Positions 5,562-7,899 of a stretch of 7,899 bases of DNA are shown in pieces. The notes under the pieces were generated by a model, which made no database searches, was not told the DNA's origin, and saw only the letters and a list, made by a program, of their open reading frames with translations. Every line of letters starts with the position of its first letter. The first letter of the stretch is position 1. The translations under genes and the position numbers were made by a program. The DNA is from CAVUAF01 sp964460655. GTDB taxonomy: Bacteria; Acidobacteriota; Terriglobia; Terriglobales; Acidobacteriaceae. The DNA lies in NCBI GenBank assembly GCA_964460655.1, contig CAYWSH010000170.1, positions 1-7,899 on the forward strand, read 5' to 3'.

Positions 5562-6785
5562 ATGGCTGAGTTTGTGGTCAAGGCCGCCGACGAGCGCGGC
5601 CACGTGCGCGAACAGCTTGAGACCGCTCCCTCGGAAGCCGACGTGCGCGAGCGCTACACGTCGCAAGGTCTGCTGATCTACTCGGTGCGGCCGCGCGGAC
5701 TGCTCGCCGCCGGTTCCATGCCGCGCGCCCGCCGGTTGCGGATGGGTGACTTCGTCATCTTCAACGAGCAGTTCGTCACGCTCTTTCACGCAGGATTACC
5801 GATCGTCACCGGCCTCGACCTGCTGATCCGCCAGCAGAAGAATGCGTCGTTCCGCTCGCTGCTGGAGGCGGTGCGCGACCGCGTGAAGGCCGGTTCTTTG
5901 CTCTCGGACGCGTTCGCCGAACACGGCGCCATCCCGCGGCTCTACACGACCACACTGCTCGCCGGCGAGAAAAGCGGCAATCTGGAAGAAGTTCTGCGGC
6001 GCTACATCAGCTTCCAGAGGCTCGCGCTGGCGTTCCGCAAGAAACTCGCTTCGGCGCTGATCTATCCGACACTGCTGTTCTTCCTCGTCATCGGCATGCT
6101 GACGTTCCTTATCACCTATGTCGTACCGCAGTTCGCCACGCTCTACCAACAGCTGGACGCCGAGCTGCCGGCGCAAACGGTGTTCATGCTGAACGTCGGG
6201 ACGACCGTACAGCACTACTTCCCTTACATCCTGGTGGCGTTGGTGGTCGGCGGCCTCTTCGGGTGGCGCTGGCGGCATACGGAAACCGGGTCCGCACAGT
6301 TGGACCGTGCGCGCCTGGCGATGCCGGTGCTCGGCGAGATATGGCTGAAGTACCAGGTGGCGATCTTCGCGCGCATGATGGCGACGCTGCTTTCCGGCGG
6401 CCTCCCCCTTGTGTCGGCGCTCGAGACGGCCGGGACCTCGATGCAGAGCCGCGTGCTTGCGCGGGCCATCGGCGGCGCGGCACAGCGAGTGCGTGAGGGC
6501 CGGTCGTTGTCACGCAGCCTGCAGGAGACGAAGGTGTTCCCCGAACTCGCCGTCGAAATGACCGAGGTCGGCGAGTCCACCGGCGCGCTGCCTGAGATGC
6601 TGACGTCGGTGGCACAATTCTTCGAAGAAGACGTAGAAACGGCCCTGACGCGTGCCATGTCGCTCATCGAACCGGTTATCCTGTTGGTGATGGGCGTCGT
6701 GGTAGCGTTCGTGTTGCTGTCACTCTACATGCCGATCTTTACGCTGGGCGCGGGCGGCCTGGCGGGAAGAGGCGTGCCGCGTTGA
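5562..6785 (+). CDS. pilC: Type IV pilus / type II secretion inner-membrane platform protein (PilC/GspF)
   Basis: A 407-residue polytopic protein, the usual length for the family. It forms the inner-membrane platform on which the cytoplasmic ATPase acts to add pilins. Two T2SSF domains are present. The first, about 67-190, has FVTLFHAGLPIVTGLDLL (71-88) and the AGEKSGNLEEVL stretch (134-145). The second, about 265-392, repeats the pattern with IFARMMATLLSGGLPLVSAL (268-287) and EVGESTGALPEML (335-347). Membrane segments lie near 168-190, 219-236 and 370-392, the last containing the IEPVILLVMG motif (369-378). The N-terminal FVVKAADERG is typical. ATG at 5562 is chosen; a GTG at 5550 is in frame but overlaps the likely Shine-Dalgarno. 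Its stop overlaps a possible TTG start of the ATPase gene. Whether it serves a pilus (pilC) or secretion system (gspF) cannot be told without the rest of the cluster. Confidence 0.93.
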   Translation: MAEFVVKAADERGHVREQLETAPSEADVRERYTSQGLLIYSVRPRGLLAAGSMPRARRLRMGDFVIFNEQFVTLFHAGLPIVTGLDLLIRQQKNASFRSLLEAVRDRVKAGSLLSDAFAEHGAIPRLYTTTLLAGEKSGNLEEVLRRYISFQRLALAFRKKLASALIYPTLLFFLVIGMLTFLITYVVPQFATLYQQLDAELPAQTVFMLNVGTTVQHYFPYILVALVVGGLFGWRWRHTETGSAQLDRARLAMPVLGEIWLKYQVAIFARMMATLLSGGLPLVSALETAGTSMQSRVLARAIGGAAQRVREGRSLSRSLQETKVFPELAVEMTEVGESTGALPEMLTSVAQFFEEDVETALTRAMSLIEPVILLVMGVVVAFVLLSLYMPIFTLGAGGLAGRGVPR

Positions 6786-6790
6786 CGCAA

Positions 6791-6814
6791 GGAGACGTTG
6801 CCAGCAACGTCTCT
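6791..6814. repeat. Palindromic hairpin in the pilC-pilB junction
   Basis: GAGACGTTG (6792-6800) pairs perfectly with CAACGTCTC (6805-6813) around a CCAG loop, with an extra G-T pair outside (6791/6814). It occupies most of the 38-base gap between the pilC stop and the pilB ATG, where a ribosome site would be expected. No T-run follows, so it is a poor terminator. The sequence resembles interspersed GAGACGTTGC palindromes that I recall as frequent in cyanobacteria and some other phyla; copy number here is unknown. Confidence 0.65.
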
Positions 6815-6823
6815 ACAGTAGAT

Positions 6824-7899
6824 ATGGGAACCACCAAGAATTCGCTATTCGTGAACGGCACGGCGGCGGTCACCGACCCGGCCGCGGAGCAGGCGCGCGC
6901 GCGCGAGCTGGCGCAGCGTTACCGTGCTGAGTTCGTTGACCTGCGCGACTTTCACATTCGGCCCGACCTGTTCCGCAAGGTCCCCGTAGACCTGATGTTC
7001 CACTACAACTTCGTGCCGCTCGACGAGACGCCGGACGGGCGCCTCGTCATCGCCATCTCCGACCCGAGCAAGCTGATGCTCGTCGACGAGATCGGACTGC
7101 GGCTCGGGCGGCGCATCCAGACGAAGGTCGCGACGCTCTCACAGATATCCGACATCCTGAAGAAGACCGAGCAATCGCAGCGCGTGCTGGAAGAAGCCAG
7201 CGAGGGCCTGGCGCTCGACGTGGTCCGCGAGGAAGACACCGGCGAAGAGACGATCTCGATCGAGCGGCTGACGTCGGAGACGGAATCGAGCCGCATTGTC
7301 CACCTGGTGCGCACGACGATCTTCACCGCGCTGCAGCGGCGCGCGAGTGACATCCACATCGAGGGGCGCGACGATTCGGTCGTCATCAAGTACCGCATCG
7401 ACGGCGTGCTGCAGCCCGCGATGGCGCCGATCGCGAAGGAACACCATTCCTCGATCATCTCGCGCATCAAGGTGATGAGCGAGCTCGACATCGCCGAGCG
7501 GCGCGTGCCGCAGGACGGCCGCTTCCGCGTGCTCTATGGCAATCCGCCGCGGCCCATCGATTTCCGCGTCTCCATCATGCCGTCGATCTTCGGCGAAGAC
7601 GCCGTGTTGCGCGTGCTCGACAAGGAGAGCATGAGCGAAAAGTTCCACCAGCTCACGCTGGACGTGGTCGGGTTCGGCGAGGAAGACCTGAAGCGCTTTC
7701 GCCGCTACATCAGCGAACCATACGGCATGGTGCTGGTGACCGGGCCTACCGGTTCCGGCAAGACGACCACGCTCTACGCTGGCATCAATGAGATCAAGAC
7801 CGACGAAGACAAGATCATCACCATCGAAGACCCGGTCGAGTACCAGATCAAGGGCGTGACGCAGATCCCGGTGAACGAGAAGAAGGGGCTGACGTTCGC
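6824..7899 (+). CDS. pilB: Type IV pilus / type II secretion assembly ATPase (PilB/GspE), 3' end outside window
   Basis: A hexameric cytoplasmic ATPase that powers pilin addition through the platform protein; 358 codons are visible and the frame is open at the window edge. Residues about 27-120 form the T2SSE N-terminal domain (EFVDLRDFHIRPDL, then a VPVDLMFHYNFVPL stretch). The catalytic domain follows, with ASDIHIEGR starting at 174, YRIDGVLQP, the RVPQDGRF arginine region, Walker A GPTGSGKTT at 307-315 and the Asp box IEDPVEY at 334-340. Walker B, the His box and any tetra-cysteine zinc motif are beyond the edge. The ATG at 6824 is taken as start but lacks a Shine-Dalgarno. An in-frame TTG at 6782, overlapping the pilC TGA and nine bases after AAGAGG (6767-6772), would add 14 residues. 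The N-terminus is short, without a full MshEN c-di-GMP module. It is surely cotranscribed with pilC; gspE is the alternative name. Confidence 0.95.
   Translation, partial: MGTTKNSLFVNGTAAVTDPAAEQARARELAQRYRAEFVDLRDFHIRPDLFRKVPVDLMFHYNFVPLDETPDGRLVIAISDPSKLMLVDEIGLRLGRRIQTKVATLSQISDILKKTEQSQRVLEEASEGLALDVVREEDTGEETISIERLTSETESSRIVHLVRTTIFTALQRRASDIHIEGRDDSVVIKYRIDGVLQPAMAPIAKEHHSSIISRIKVMSELDIAERRVPQDGRFRVLYGNPPRPIDFRVSIMPSIFGEDAVLRVLDKESMSEKFHQLTLDVVGFGEEDLKRFRRYISEPYGMVLVTGPTGSGKTTTLYAGINEIKTDEDKIITIEDPVEYQIKGVTQIPVNEKKGLTF

Noticed and set aside
6893..6905. Alternating GC tract with Z-DNA potential
   Set aside because: It simply encodes an ARARE stretch in a GC-rich genome, and 13 bases is not remarkable.
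7003..7648. Minus-strand ORFs of 162 and 169 codons
   Set aside because: Both are antisense to the clear PilB/GspE coding sequence.

Overview
The window is GC-rich bacterial chromosomal DNA with tightly packed genes. Gene content points to a diderm with an outer membrane (a LolA-type lipoprotein carrier) and a type IV pilus or type II secretion machine (inner-membrane platform protein plus assembly ATPase). The overall style suggests Acidobacteriota or a relative such as a deltaproteobacterium: a TMTC-like GT-C protein with TPRs, an ABC/permease/TPR operon, and intergenic palindromic repeats. That placement is inference from gene style only; there is no rRNA or marker gene here.

Layout. Positions 1-130 hold the 3' end of a plus-strand transcript, probably a structured RNA, closed by a strong intrinsic terminator. 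A large minus-strand gene follows (221-1936), encoding a multi-spanning GT-C/TMTC-like glycosyltransferase with C-terminal TPRs. It is divergent from a plus-strand operon across only 52 bp. That operon has an ABC ATPase (1989-2933), an ABC-2 type permease (2930-3706) and a TPR-like anchored protein (3703-4566). All three are joined by ATGA stop/start overlaps, so they are very likely translationally coupled. A perfect 11-bp hairpin ends the operon. lolA (4646-5302) follows, then a repeat-type intergenic element (5307-5477). Next are a GspF/PilC platform protein (5562-6785) and the start of a GspE/PilB ATPase that runs off the window (from 6824, or from an upstream TTG at 6782).

How the genes may work together. 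PilC/GspF and PilB/GspE form the motor and base of a pilus or secretion pseudopilus. The ABC-permease-TPR operon close by resembles in composition the PilG/PilH/PilI set known to be needed for type IV pili in Myxococcus; this link is a hypothesis. LolA carries lipoproteins across the periplasm to the outer membrane, which secretin assembly depends on in many diderms. The GT-C protein could glycosylate an exported protein, but its substrate cannot be read from sequence.

The most interesting non-coding signals are the structured RNA end at the left edge, a -10 box so close to the ABC ATPase start that the mRNA may be leaderless, the inverted-repeat element upstream of pilC, and a 10-bp palindrome in the pilC-pilB junction that affects which pilB start is real. 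I see no clear evidence of a wholly new system; the gene set is mostly recognisable.
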